Assembly: GCA_035356615.1 (NCBI GenBank)
Contig: DAOQSN010000022.1
Coordinates: 1 to 64,000 of the forward strand
Origin: JAKQDH01 sp029558835
Lineage (GTDB): Bacteria > Planctomycetota > Phycisphaerae > UBA1845
Reading direction: 5' to 3'
DNA length: 64,000 nucleotides
Under the pieces are notes generated by a model. The model made no database searches and had not been told where the DNA came from. It saw nothing but the letters and a program-made list of their open reading frames with translations. Both the position numbers and the translations under genes were made by a program. Within the stretch, counting starts at the first letter, position 1, and each line of letters begins with the position of its first letter. Positions 28,219-37,349 of the stretch are shown here, piece after piece.

Positions 28219-29080
28219 GCTGCGTGCACTCCTTCTCCACAAGTCGCTGAAAGGCCGTGCGCAGGCTTCGCGTCAAGGCTCCCACCTTACCGGCCTTGAT
28301 GTCACGGCGCTCGACGGCCACCACCGGCATCGCCTGCATCATCACGTTGGTCAGGAACACTTCGTCCGCATCGAGGAGGTCATTGACGCTGAGTGGTTGT
28401 TCCTGAGTGGTTACGCCCTGCTCCCCCGCCAAAGCCAGCACCGCCGCCCGCGCAATCCCCGGCAGCACCGGTGTCTCTATGGGCGGCGTCCGCAGCACGC
28501 CCTCGCGCACCACGAACACGTTGCTGATCGAGCCTTCCGCCACGTGATTGAACTCCGTGAACCACAACGCCTCCTGGCAGCCCGCCTGCTGAGCCGCCCG
28601 CAGCGCAAGCAGTCGCGGTAGATAGCACGTCGTCTTGTGGCCGGCCGTCGGGTCGGTCGTGCACTGCCGATACGGCGAGATCAGCACGCGGACGCCGCGT
28701 TCGTAGAGTCGCTCCGCGGGTGGCGCAAGCGGCAGGGCCGTCGCCGCCACGGCCAGGCGCGGACCGTCTTCCCCTTCGTCTTCGCGCAGCGGCCCGGCCG
28801 ACACCGTGAGGCGGAGGCGTGCCATGGACAAGTCATTTTGCCGCAGAAGTTGTTCCAGCGCCGCTCGGCCGGGCAGGGCGTCCAGCGGGATGGGACTGAG
28901 CAGCTTCTCGGCCGAGCGCATGAGGCGAGCCAGATGGGCCTCCAGGCGAAACACCGTCCCGTGCTCCGCGCGCATGGTCTCAAACAGCCCCGCCCCGTGC
29001 AGCCAGCCGCCGTCGTCGATGTCGATGTGGGCCTGCGTCGCGGGCAGGAACTCACCGTTGAACCACACCGTTCGCGTCAC
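28211..29080 (-). CDS. pabC: aminodeoxychorismate lyase (class IV aminotransferase fold)
   Basis: 289 residues from GTG 29080, which overlaps the pabB stop as GTGA. PLP fold-type IV enzyme; the Schiff-base lysine is K149 in GHKTTCYL. Other marks are GAGLFETMRAEHG and EGSISNVFVV near the PLP phosphate site. It would release pyruvate from 4-amino-4-deoxychorismate to give p-aminobenzoate for folate. The coupling to pabB is the main reason to prefer PabC over a branched-chain or D-amino-acid aminotransferase, which share the fold. Confidence 0.9.
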   Translation of the reverse strand: MTRTVWFNGEFLPATQAHIDIDDGGWLHGAGLFETMRAEHGTVFRLEAHLARLMRSAEKLLSPIPLDALPGRAALEQLLRQNDLSMARLRLTVSAGPLREDEGEDGPRLAVAATALPLAPPAERLYERGVRVLISPYRQCTTDPTAGHKTTCYLPRLLALRAAQQAGCQEALWFTEFNHVAEGSISNVFVVREGVLRTPPIETPVLPGIARAAVLALAGEQGVTTQEQPLSVNDLLDADEVFLTNVMMQAMPVVAVERRDIKAGKVGALTRSLRTAFQRLVEKECTQHG

Positions 29081-30558
29081 GCGGGCACCTCCGCTTGGGC
29101 CGACGCCGACCACGCCGGCACAACCTCCGCGCCGGGAGCCGTGCACCCTACTGCCTCGAACATCCCCCGCGCCTTCGCCAATACCTCCTCATACTCGCGC
29201 TGCGGCGTGCTCTCGGCCACGATCGCCCCGCCGGCGTGGATGTCAACCGCGGAGTCCACCTGCACGATGGTGCGGATCGCCACGTTCAGACACAGCGCAC
29301 CGTCCAAGCCAATGTAGCCGAGCGCGCCGCAATAGGGGCCTCGCGCGGTCGGCTCCAATTCGTCGATGATCTGCAGCGCGCGGATCTTCGGCGCGCCGGT
29401 GATCGAGCCGCCGGGAAACGTGGCCGCGAGCAGGTCGAGCCAATGTGTGCCCGGGCGCAGGCGTCCTTCGATCGTCGCGACGCGATGAAACACGGTCGCC
29501 CACTCCTCGATGCAGCCCGGATCCAGTACCCGCACGGTCCCGAACTCGCACACGCGCCCCAGATCGTTGCGGAGCAAGTCGACGATCATGTTCAACTCGG
29601 CGCGCTCCTTCTCACTGGTGGCCAGTTCTTTTCGCCGCCGCGCATCCGCATCCGCGCCACCGCTGCGGGGACGCGTGCCCTTGATAGGTCGGGTGACCAC
29701 GCGGTCCCCGGACACGTGGAGAAACAATTCCGGCGAAGACGACAGCACCGCCCGGCGACCCCCCTGCCACAGGAGCAGCCCGCCGTACGTGGCGGGATTC
29801 GTTTGTCGCAGGCGCCGGTAGATGGTCAACGGCGTCTCGGTCGTGTGGGCTCGAAAACGCTGTGTCAGGTTCACCTGGTAGATGTCACCCGCGCGAATGT
29901 ACTCCAGAGCCCGACCAACGGCCGCCGCATACGCCTCAGCGCTAAGGTTCGGCCTTACACCCACCCGCCCGACCGGTCGTGCGACAGGCCCGTCCTCGTA
30001 TCCCTGCGCTTCCCGCAGCCGTTGCCGCACGTCCGCCAGGCGCCGCCCGACGGCCGGTCGATCCGGCCCGCGCGTTCCCGCCCAATCGACGGCCACCGCG
30101 TACCATTGCCCCGCGACGTGGTCGTACACGCCGGCCGCATCGCACAGCCCGAATCTCAGCAAAGGGACATCCGCCTCCCACCGCGCCGTTGACCGCAGCC
30201 GCTCAAAGCCCAGCCCGGCTTCGTAGCCGAGGTAGCCGACCCACCCCCCGGCAAAACCCGACCAGCCGCGCGGAGCCACGGCATCCGGCAGCCGCTGGGA
30301 GCGTTCCGCAAACGCTGCTATGGGGCACTCGACGACGCCGGGGAATGCGTCCGGCGGGTGTGATGCCCCGCCGTCCCGGCTCGCCTGCCACACTTCTACC
30401 GGCTCGGCACAGAAGACCGAGAACCTGCCGTAACTCTTGTCCAGGCATGAGCTTTCGAGTATCGCCGCGTCTCCGCCCCGAGCGAAACTCACAACCGCGG
30501 CGGCAGGAGCGCACGCGACGCTCAGCGGCTCTACGACTACCCGCGCAGTGTCCGTCAT
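29077..30558 (-). CDS. pabB: aminodeoxychorismate synthase component I
   Basis: 493 residues from ATG 30558 (ATG 30570 is also possible). It aminates chorismate to 4-amino-4-deoxychorismate. The chorismate-binding signatures are present: PIKGTRPR, ELNMIVDLLRNDLGRVC, FPGGSITGAPKIRALQII and GALGYIGLDG. K293 in PIKGT is typical of PabB, whereas TrpE usually has PIAGT. Its stop overlaps the pabC start by 4 nt. No pabA amidotransferase partner is in the window; it may be elsewhere or shared with anthranilate synthase. Confidence 0.93.
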   Translation of the reverse strand: MTDTARVVVEPLSVACAPAAAVVSFARGGDAAILESSCLDKSYGRFSVFCAEPVEVWQASRDGGASHPPDAFPGVVECPIAAFAERSQRLPDAVAPRGWSGFAGGWVGYLGYEAGLGFERLRSTARWEADVPLLRFGLCDAAGVYDHVAGQWYAVAVDWAGTRGPDRPAVGRRLADVRQRLREAQGYEDGPVARPVGRVGVRPNLSAEAYAAAVGRALEYIRAGDIYQVNLTQRFRAHTTETPLTIYRRLRQTNPATYGGLLLWQGGRRAVLSSSPELFLHVSGDRVVTRPIKGTRPRSGGADADARRRKELATSEKERAELNMIVDLLRNDLGRVCEFGTVRVLDPGCIEEWATVFHRVATIEGRLRPGTHWLDLLAATFPGGSITGAPKIRALQIIDELEPTARGPYCGALGYIGLDGALCLNVAIRTIVQVDSAVDIHAGGAIVAESTPQREYEEVLAKARGMFEAVGCTAPGAEVVPAWSASAQAEVPA

Positions 30559-30884
30559 GGCCGGGCCCATCCACGAAATGGGGCACAGTATAGCCCGGAC
30601 TCCCCGCGGCGACAGCGTGGCCAAGCCCCGGCGGGGTGGACCACGGGCGTGCCGGGAACTCGCCGAAGCCCGCACCTTTCCGGTGTTCGCAGTGCGGGGG
30701 GAAGGTGGATAGCGCCCACGCCCACTGGCGACCACGCTTACATTGACAGAACACCCCGGTGGGGCTACGCTCCCGACGATTGGTCCGAGCGAGCGGGCAA
30801 CGTGGCGCGGCCCCTGCCAGGTGCGTGGGCTATGTCCGTCGTTTCGGTGGTCTGGCGGTGGTGTTCGGCCCAGAGGCACATCAG
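30559..30884. other. divergent intergenic region between pabB and the SH3 protein
   Basis: 326 bp without a gene. It holds a plausible sigma-70 site for the rightward gene (30743-30771). No known repeat family is evident. Confidence 0.55.
30743..30771 (+). promoter_or_regulatory. candidate sigma-70 promoter for the SH3-domain gene
   Basis: Perfect -35 TTGACA (30743-30748), 17-bp spacer, weak -10 TACGCT (30766-30771). It lies 114 bp before the chosen start. The -10 matches only three consensus bases. Confidence 0.4.
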
Positions 30885-32303
30885 ATGTCGGGCAGCAAGG
30901 TTGAGCACAAGATGGTTCACAACAAGGCAATGACAAGTCCGTGGCGGGTGGTCGGCGTGAGGGCGTGCTTAGCGATCTTAGCGGTCGGGGTCATCGCGGG
31001 CGTGGCGTGGGGGCAGACACCCTCCGCCACTGAACCGGTACCCTCGGCGGGCGCCGCGACAAGCCCAACGGCGGCCGAACCCGACGTGCCGCCCACGACA
31101 CCGGGGACCGCAACGGTGGCGTCCACCGAGGAACCGGTGTCGGAGCGCTGGACCACGACGAAGGACGGCGAGATCGTCGCCAACGAGGTGTACATCCGGA
31201 GCGGTCCCAGCGCCAATCACTACCCCGTGATGAAGCTTCAGGCTGGCAACCGCGTGACGATCGTCGGGCGGACCGGCGAATGGTATGAGATCTATGCGCC
31301 GGACGGCGCCGAGAGCCTGATCACCGAAACGTACGTGGACACGGTGGACAACAAGACGGGCATCGTCAACGGCGACAACGTGCGCGTGCGGGCGGCCTCC
31401 GTGCTGCCGGAGTGGAGCAAGGACCGCTCGAAAGTGCAGGTGCAGCTCTCTCGCGGGGCCGAGGTCGTCATCTTGGGGACCACGCCCGACGGGTTCCTGC
31501 GGATCAAGCCGCCGACCGGCGTCACTCTGTGGGTGCATCAGGACCTGGTGGCCGAGGTGGGGCCCGGCGGTCAGCGCGAGGTGAAGCCCATGAGCGCCAC
31601 GCTGGTTCCCGGCGACGCGCAGGAACTTCCGCCCATCGACCGAGCGGCCATGGGCATGGCCGACACGCTGACCACGGCCGACGAGTTGATGAACGCGACG
31701 GAGGAACGTCGCACGTTGAAGCAGCTCGACGCGGGGGTGAAGGAGGAGATGAAGAAGCCGGTGCTGGAGCGGCAGTATCAGCCGTGGATCGACCGCTACC
31801 AGCCGATCACCCAGCAGGAGCAGGACGAGTTCGCCCGCGCCTACGCCCAGAAACGCGTTCAGCAGATCGAGTATCTGAAGGAGGCGGCCGAGTCGGCGAA
31901 GCGGATGCAGCATCTGGTGGAGGTGGTGCAGGGCAGCCGGCAGGTGATGATGGACGAGCGGGCGACGTTGCCGCGGGTGGTCCCGCCGGTCCCCGGGGGC
32001 TTTGACGCCCAGGGAGAGATCCGCGTGTCGGCCGCCTATCCGCCCGGTACGACTCCGCGACGCTACCGCCTGGTCGAGCCCGGCAAACCGCCCGGAAAGA
32101 CCATCGGTTACATCGAGATACCGCCGTCGGTGACGTTCTCGCCGGAGGATTACATCGGGCGCTACGTCGGTGTCCGAGCCTCCGAGATTCGCCCGCTGCG
32201 CGGCGGCAGCGTGGATATCATCCCGATCTACGTGGTGAGCGAACTGGTGCCCCTCCAGCAGCCGACGCCGCAGACCGGCAAGGAGGAGGCAAAGCCGCAA
32301 TAG
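30885..32303 (+). CDS. secreted protein with two SH3b domains
   Basis: 472 residues from ATG 30885 (GAGG 8 nt upstream); ATG 30912 or 30930 would give a shorter signal-peptide N-region. Hydrophobic signal ACLAILAVGVIAGVAWGQ, then a Thr/Pro/Ala-rich linker. Bacterial SH3-like domain 1 spans about 94-155 (NEVYIRSGPSANHYPVMKL, GEWYEIYAPDG) and domain 2 about 160-228 (GDNVRVRAASVLPE, DGFLRIKPPTG). A Glu/Lys/Gln-rich helical segment follows (270-345), then a Pro-rich beta tail. SH3b domains typically bind peptidoglycan or proteins in the envelope; the role here is unknown. A 55-residue lipoprotein gene follows. Confidence 0.88.
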   Translation: MSGSKVEHKMVHNKAMTSPWRVVGVRACLAILAVGVIAGVAWGQTPSATEPVPSAGAATSPTAAEPDVPPTTPGTATVASTEEPVSERWTTTKDGEIVANEVYIRSGPSANHYPVMKLQAGNRVTIVGRTGEWYEIYAPDGAESLITETYVDTVDNKTGIVNGDNVRVRAASVLPEWSKDRSKVQVQLSRGAEVVILGTTPDGFLRIKPPTGVTLWVHQDLVAEVGPGGQREVKPMSATLVPGDAQELPPIDRAAMGMADTLTTADELMNATEERRTLKQLDAGVKEEMKKPVLERQYQPWIDRYQPITQQEQDEFARAYAQKRVQQIEYLKEAAESAKRMQHLVEVVQGSRQVMMDERATLPRVVPPVPGGFDAQGEIRVSAAYPPGTTPRRYRLVEPGKPPGKTIGYIEIPPSVTFSPEDYIGRYVGVRASEIRPLRGGSVDIIPIYVVSELVPLQQPTPQTGKEEAKPQ

Positions 32304-32369
32304 ACGACTCCGGGCCGCGGCTGTCCAACGGACACCGCCGCGGCCCGCGAACCACTCAAGGAGAGCACA

Positions 32370-32537
32370 ATGACGGCGCGCCTCTGGAAGAACGCGAGGA
32401 GACTGTGGCCGGTGCTGGCGGCGGGCGTGCTGCTGCAAGCGGGGGGTTGCGCGGCGAACGAACTGCTGGCGGGACTGGCGACCGCGATGGCCAGCTCGGT
32501 CTTGCAGCAGTTTGTGTTCACCGCCTTCGGGCTCTGA
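32370..32537 (+). CDS. 55-residue small lipoprotein
   Basis: Starts at ATG 32370 with a strong AAGGAG ribosome site 7 nt upstream and ends TGA 32535-32537. The sequence begins MTARLWKNARRLWPVLAAG and has a lipobox LLQAGGC (Cys 27), leaving a mature peptide of about 29 residues (AANELLAGLATAM...). It lies 66 bp after the SH3 gene on the same strand and is probably co-transcribed. Short lipoproteins of this type are easily missed. Function unknown. Confidence 0.75.
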   Translation: MTARLWKNARRLWPVLAAGVLLQAGGCAANELLAGLATAMASSVLQQFVFTAFGL

Positions 32538-32590
32538 CGCCGCCCGCCCTATCCCCTTTTCGCCGCGGGAAGCTGAAGGTGTACCTCGGT

Positions 32591-32726
32591 ACTTGTTTGG
32601 CATGGGTGCCATGCCCTCACCCGCCGCAGGCGGGGGTGGGCCTGTACCGCGGCTGCAGAGGCATGCTTACCCGCGACCGCGGGAAAGCATGGCACCCACA
32701 ACGCCGAAGAGGCTGAACACGTACGT
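32591..32726 (+). repeat. family A palindromic repeat, copy 4
   Basis: Same orientation as copies 1 and 2: ACTTGTTTGGCATGGGTGCC, CCCTCACCCGCCGCAGGCGG, GGCATGCTTACCCGCGACCG, AAGCATGGCACCCACAACGC. The inner palindrome has lost one half turn (CGCGACCGCGGG). Confidence 0.85.
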
Positions 32727-32761
32727 TCCGCGCGGTGGGGAAGCCCGCCCTCGGAACGGGT

Positions 32762-32790
32762 GGCAGGGCCAAGCGCAGCGCCGCCATGCA
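32762..32790 (+). repeat. family B repeat
   Basis: 29-bp unit with one substitution in the left arm (GGCAGGGCC) and an intact core CAAGCGCAGCGCC. It lies 36 bp after family A copy 4 and upstream of gpsA. Confidence 0.8.
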
Positions 32791-32894
32791 TCCCCGTAGT
32801 CGAGTGGCAGGCAGGCACGAGTGCCCTCGGCACGCAGGCGCCTTCGGCCGGGGGCCTGCCCCGCGATTGGGCGCGCGTATGTAAGTGACGCATC

Positions 32895-33899
32895 ATGGCA
32901 CACGGGCTCTCACACGCCACGATCATCGGGGATGGAGCGATGGGGACCGTGTGTGCCCTGCTGCTGGCGGAGCACGGTACGCCGGCGACGCTCTGGGGCG
33001 CATTTCCCGAACAGATCGCGGAACTGGCACGCGACCGCGAGAACCGGCGGTTCCTGCCGGGGTACCCGCTGCCGCCTGACCTGACGGTCACCAGCGCCGC
33101 GGACGCGGCCTTCGCCGATACGGAATTGGCCATCTCGGCCGTGCCGTGCCAGTACCTGCGTTCCGTGTGGACGCGGCTGGCACCGCATGTCCCCGCCAAC
33201 GTGCCCGTCGTCAGCGTCACCAAGGGCATCGAGGTGGAGACGCTGCTGCGTCCCAGCGAGGTCATCCAGGCCTGCGCCCGCGTCGGCCCGATCGTCTGCC
33301 TGTCGGGTCCGTGCATCGGGCCGGAGGTGGCCGCCCGCAAGCCCGCCGGCGTGGTCGTCGCCTGCGCGGATCAGGCAGTGGCGCGCCGGGTGCAGGAGGC
33401 CATGAGCACCCGGTATTTCCGCGTGTACACCAGCACGGACGTCGTCGGCCTGGAACTCGCGGGGGCCGTCAAGAACGTCATCGCCCTGGCGGCCGGCATC
33501 TGCGACGGCATCGAGGCAGGCTGCAACGCGAAGGCGGCCCTGCTCACCCGCGGGCTCGTGGAGATCGCCCGGCTGGGGGTGGCGATGGGTGCCCAGGTGG
33601 AGACGTTCCGCGGGCTGGCCGGCATCGGCGACCTGGTCACCACGTGCATCTCCCCGATCAGCCGCAACCGCAGTGCGGGCGAGAAGATCGGCCGGGGCAT
33701 GTCCTGCGCCGAGGTCGTCGAGTCCACGCGTTCGGTCATCGAGGGCATCGCCACCACGCGGAGCGTTCTGGCGCTCGCTCAGAAGCACAACGTCGAAATG
33801 CCCATCACCCGCGGGGTGGCATCGGTGCTCTTCGAGGGCTGCCGCCCCCAGGACGCTATCGACCGCCTGATGACCCGCCCGCTGCGCAGCGAGTCATAG
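32895..33899 (+). CDS. gpsA: glycerol-3-phosphate dehydrogenase [NAD(P)+]
   Basis: 334 residues. It makes sn-glycerol-3-phosphate from dihydroxyacetone phosphate for phospholipid synthesis. The nucleotide-binding turn is IGDGAMGT (one residue different from the usual GxGxxG spacing Gly-Ala-Gly). The signatures SVTKGIE, LSGPCIGPEVA, GLELAGAVKNVIALAAGI (catalytic Lys in AVKN), RGLVEIARLG, GLAGIGDLVTTC and SRNR are all present. Length is normal. No strong ribosome site; repeats precede it. Confidence 0.96.
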   Translation: MAHGLSHATIIGDGAMGTVCALLLAEHGTPATLWGAFPEQIAELARDRENRRFLPGYPLPPDLTVTSAADAAFADTELAISAVPCQYLRSVWTRLAPHVPANVPVVSVTKGIEVETLLRPSEVIQACARVGPIVCLSGPCIGPEVAARKPAGVVVACADQAVARRVQEAMSTRYFRVYTSTDVVGLELAGAVKNVIALAAGICDGIEAGCNAKAALLTRGLVEIARLGVAMGAQVETFRGLAGIGDLVTTCISPISRNRSAGEKIGRGMSCAEVVESTRSVIEGIATTRSVLALAQKHNVEMPITRGVASVLFEGCRPQDAIDRLMTRPLRSES

Positions 33900-33907
33900 C
33901 CGGCGCG

Positions 33908-34110
33908 GAAGCTGTCCGCAGATTACTCAGATTGCTCAGATTTCAGGATCGACTCCGGGTGTGATGTCTGTGCGACGGGCTTGCGCGCGAGCCGAGCGTC
34001 CGGATGACCGGTCTCACCACTGAGGCACGGGGAGCACGGAGACGACAGAGACACACCCCCATTCCTCTCCGTGGCCTCCGTGCCCCCGTGGTGCTTATCG
34101 CCGACGCACG
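33908..34110. repeat. dispersed CAGATT / CACGGAGG elements
   Basis: CGCAGATTACTCAGATTGCTCAGATT-type triplication at 33918-33944, and an interrupted inverted repeat built of CACGGGGAGCACGGAG (34027-34042) against CTCCGTGGCCTCCGTGCCCC (34069-34088). Relatives lie at 36766-36795 and 37021-37080. The text is between gpsA and the repeat-protein gene, whose stops face each other. Confidence 0.6.
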
Positions 34111-34145
34111 ATGCCTGCACGGGCCGCACGTAGAACACGCAAGCA

Positions 34146-36536
34146 CTATCGCCGCGCGTTTGTGTAGCACTCCAGCCACAGGCCATAGTCGGCCAGAGTG
34201 ATGCGGCGATCGCGGTCGCGGTCCGCCCTGGGGTTGAAACGCCCCGAGCCGTCGCCGTAGCAGGTGCCGAAACTGTCACGGAATGCGAGGAAGTCCGCAT
34301 AGCTCAGATCGCCATCGCCGTCCAGGTCGCACGGACATCCCCAGCGGGCCCAGTAGGCGGAGACATTGCCGCCGGCGGTAAGGAAGTGCCCTCCCACAAC
34401 CAACTCGCTGCCGGGCAGCGTCGTTAACGCCCGGACGCCGCTGTCCATCCCGCTTCCAAGTGGGGCCCAGGACAAGCCATCCCAGCGGGCGATATGGTTC
34501 GCGCTCACACCCCCAGCCGTAGTGAACCACCCACCGGCGACCAGGCTGCCTTCGGGCAGCACCGCCAATGCCCGGACGTCGGCATTGCCGCTCTCCATCC
34601 CGCTTCCGAGCGGGGTCCAGGACGAGCCATCCCAGCGGGCGATACGGTTCGCGCTCACGTCCCCAGCCATGGTGAAATTCCCGCCGGCAATCAGGTCGCC
34701 GTTAGGGAGCACCGCCAATGCGTGGACCTCAGCGTAGCTGCCGCTCACCCCATTTCCGAGCGCGGCCCAGGAGGAGCCGTCCCAGAGAGCAATCCGGTTG
34801 ACACTCACGCCCCCGGCCGTAGTGAAGTCGCCGCCTGCGACCAAGACGCCATTGGGCAGCACTGCCAACGCCCGGACGTCGACATTGCCGCCCCCCATCC
34901 CGCTTCCGAGCGGGGTCCAGGACGAGCCGTCCCAACGGGCGATGTTGTTGGCGCTCACGTCCCCAGCCGCAGTGAAATGCCCACCGGCCACCAAGTCGCC
35001 GTTGGGCAGCACCGCCAAGGCGAAGACGCCGGGACCGTTCCCGGCCACCCCACTTCCCAACGAGTGCCAGGACGACCCGTCCCAGCGCGCAATGTAGTTT
35101 GCACTCACGTCCCCAGCCGTAGTGAAATCGCCACCGGCGACCAAGTCGCCGCTGGGAAGCACGGTCAACGTCACGACGTAAGCCGTGTACCAGCCCATCA
35201 TCCCGCTTCCAAGTGGGCTCCAACATGAGCCGTCCCAGCGAGCGATGCGGTTCGCGCTGACATCCCCCGCCGCAGTGAAGTGACCGCCGGCGACCAAGTC
35301 GCCGTTGGGCAGCACGGTCAGCGCGTCAACGTAACTGCTCATGCCGCTAGCAAGCGAAGCCCAGGACAAACCGTCCCAGCGGGCGATGTAGTTTACTGTC
35401 AGGCCCCCAGCCCTGGTGAACGAGCCGGCGGTGACCAAGTCGCCGTCGGCGAGCACCGCCAGTGCGTAGACGATGATGTAATCCCCGGCGTGGTCTCCGC
35501 CGATCCCGCTTCCGAGCGGAGCCCAGGATGAACCCTCCCACCGGGCGATGCAACTTGCGCTCACACCGCCGGCCGTATTGAAGTAGCCGCCGGCGACTAA
35601 GTCGCCGTTGGGCAGCACCGCTAATGCCCAGACTTCACTGGGGCCCTCCCCCATCCCCCCTCCGAGGGAAGCCCAGATCAAGCCATCCCAACGTGCGATG
35701 CAGTTCACACTCGTCCCCCCGGCCGTGGTGAAGAGCCCTCCGGCGACCAAGTCGCCATTGGGCAGCACGGTCAACGCAAAGACCTCGCCGTTCACGCCGC
35801 CCCCCAGCGGGTGCCAGGATGAGCCGTCCCAGCGGGCAATCCCATTGGCGTTCATGCCGCCAGCCGTCGTGAAATAGCCGCCGGCAACCAAGTCACCGTC
35901 GGCGAGCACCGTCAAGGCCTGAACACGAGAAAACGGCCCGCTTATTCCGCTCCCGAGCGGGTGCCAACACAAGCCGTCCCAGCGAGCAATCCCACTCGCG
36001 TTCACTCCGCCGGCTGCGCCGAAACGTCCACCGGCGATCAGGTCGCCATTGGGCAGTACCGTCAAGGCGTAGACGCAGTCGCTCATCCCGCTTCCGAGTG
36101 GATACCACGACGAACCGTCCCAGCGGGCGATGTAGTTCGCGCTTGCGCCTCCGGCCGTCGTGAACTCCCCGCCTGCGACCAGGTCGCCGTTCGGCAGCAC
36201 CGTCAATGCCCAGACGATCCAGTCCGTCCCGCTTCCGAGTGGGCTCCAGGACGAGCCATCCCATGTGGCGATGTTGTTGGCCTGCACATCGTCCGCAACC
36301 GTGAAGATCCCTCCTGCCACCAACACCGGCCCCTGCGGCCCTGCCCCGTCCGGGTCCCAGACGACCGTCGCGTACACCTCTCCGTTGGTCCCCGGAACGC
36401 CTTCGCCCGGGAGCCACGCCGGCTCGCATTCACCGCGTGCGGCCGGCATCCCCGATACTAAGAGCAACCCAACCACCGCGGCCACGCACGCCAACGCACG
36501 CGCCGAACGTCCAAGTAAACGCTCGCAAGCACACAT
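34146..36536 (-). CDS. secreted 13-repeat beta-propeller-like protein with dockerin-like tail
   Basis: 796 residues from ATG 36536, with GGAGG 7 nt upstream. Signal peptide: ACVAAVVGLLLVSGMPAARG. From about residue 70 to 730 there are 13 full repeats of 47-54 residues plus a partial one; each has LVAGGxFTTAGGxSANxIARWDGSSWxPLGSG, then xVxALxVLPNGD (related to delta-60/kelch-like repeats). The tail (734-796) has two EF-hand-like acidic loops, CDLDGDGDLSYADFLAF and DRDRDRRITLADYG, as in dockerin-type anchors of planctomycete secreted proteins. Probably an extracellular surface protein. The DNA repeats are near-identical, so copy number may vary. Confidence 0.9.
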   Translation of the reverse strand: MCACERLLGRSARALACVAAVVGLLLVSGMPAARGECEPAWLPGEGVPGTNGEVYATVVWDPDGAGPQGPVLVAGGIFTVADDVQANNIATWDGSSWSPLGSGTDWIVWALTVLPNGDLVAGGEFTTAGGASANYIARWDGSSWYPLGSGMSDCVYALTVLPNGDLIAGGRFGAAGGVNASGIARWDGLCWHPLGSGISGPFSRVQALTVLADGDLVAGGYFTTAGGMNANGIARWDGSSWHPLGGGVNGEVFALTVLPNGDLVAGGLFTTAGGTSVNCIARWDGLIWASLGGGMGEGPSEVWALAVLPNGDLVAGGYFNTAGGVSASCIARWEGSSWAPLGSGIGGDHAGDYIIVYALAVLADGDLVTAGSFTRAGGLTVNYIARWDGLSWASLASGMSSYVDALTVLPNGDLVAGGHFTAAGDVSANRIARWDGSCWSPLGSGMMGWYTAYVVTLTVLPSGDLVAGGDFTTAGDVSANYIARWDGSSWHSLGSGVAGNGPGVFALAVLPNGDLVAGGHFTAAGDVSANNIARWDGSSWTPLGSGMGGGNVDVRALAVLPNGVLVAGGDFTTAGGVSVNRIALWDGSSWAALGNGVSGSYAEVHALAVLPNGDLIAGGNFTMAGDVSANRIARWDGSSWTPLGSGMESGNADVRALAVLPEGSLVAGGWFTTAGGVSANHIARWDGLSWAPLGSGMDSGVRALTTLPGSELVVGGHFLTAGGNVSAYWARWGCPCDLDGDGDLSYADFLAFRDSFGTCYGDGSGRFNPRADRDRDRRITLADYGLWLECYTNARR

Positions 36537-36562
36537 GTATGATCCTCCGTTGCTGATAGGAA

Positions 36563-36579
36563 GTGCAATAATACTGCAC
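36563..36579. promoter_or_regulatory. small inverted repeat at the likely transcription start
   Basis: GTGCA-ATAATAC-TGCAC lies between the -10 box at 36580 and the ribosome site of the repeat-protein gene, so it could be an operator or a leader stem. Confidence 0.35.
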
Positions 36580-36609
36580 ATCATAGCCCCTTGCCGGGCA
36601 ACGGGTCAA
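36580..36609 (-). promoter_or_regulatory. sigma-70 promoter of the 13-repeat protein gene
   Basis: Read on the minus strand: -35 TTGACC (36609-36604), 18-bp spacer, -10 TATGAT (36585-36580). It is one of the clearest promoters in the window, 44 bp upstream of the start. Confidence 0.6.
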
Positions 36610-37262
36610 TTATCAAACCCTGGTTGTCGCGAAATCGGTGCGGTTCGGACGCACGACACCACGAGCCTCCGTTCCCGAACCACCCGGGCGCCGCAAGCGG
36701 GGTTGCGGCGTGGTGCATCGGGGGCGTAAGGTCCGCGGCGGCATTCGGCCGGCGGTACTTGTGCTCGCCACGGAGGCATCGGGGACACGGAGAAGACCTC
36801 ATCGCAACCGGTCTCCCTATCAGTGGCCTCCGCACTACTAACAGCCGGGTTCTTCCCGCGCCGCGAGGATTCCGTGGCGCCGGCGTCCCGCCGTTGGTTC
36901 CACGGGTGAGACGCCCGTGCCACGCCTTGGGTTGCGGGCAATGCCCGCGCTGAGTCTCCGTGGTGAGAAACCCGCCCGCAGGCAACCCACCACCCACCAC
37001 GGACCGGCCCGCCCGTCGTGCCCAATCTGTGTAATCTGCGCAATCTGCGGATGAAGCCCGCTCTGTGCCTCCGTGGTACCGCCAGCCGTGGAGTCGCTGT
37101 TGCCATCGCGACGGTGCCGGTACTCACCGGTTCCGGGGGAGCCCCGGGACGCTCGGGACGTTCCGCGCGACGCACATCTCGAAGGAGGGCACCTGACAGT
37201 CTCTTGAGCAACGCCCGGACCGCTTGTCGCACGCTGAGAGCCGGCGCATCTGCGGCGCACTG

Positions 37263-37349
37263 CGTCGGCCACCGGGGGCCGACGCTACCGGCACGCGTTT
37301 GCCCCACGCCACGTCGAGAACGCCACGTCGGCCGCGGGGGGCCGACGCT
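37263..37349. repeat. pair of GTCGGCC hairpin repeats
   Basis: CGTCGGCCACCGGGGGCCGACG (37263-37284) and CGTCGGCCGCGGGGGGCCGACG (37327-37348), both followed by CTAC. Relatives: 15579-15604, 54396-54420 (inverted) and 54470-54495. Confidence 0.75.

Noticed and set aside
36581..37307. Possible genes in the 900-bp gap before the export operon
   Set aside because: Translations are Arg/Pro/Thr-rich and span dispersed repeats; no start site or motif.
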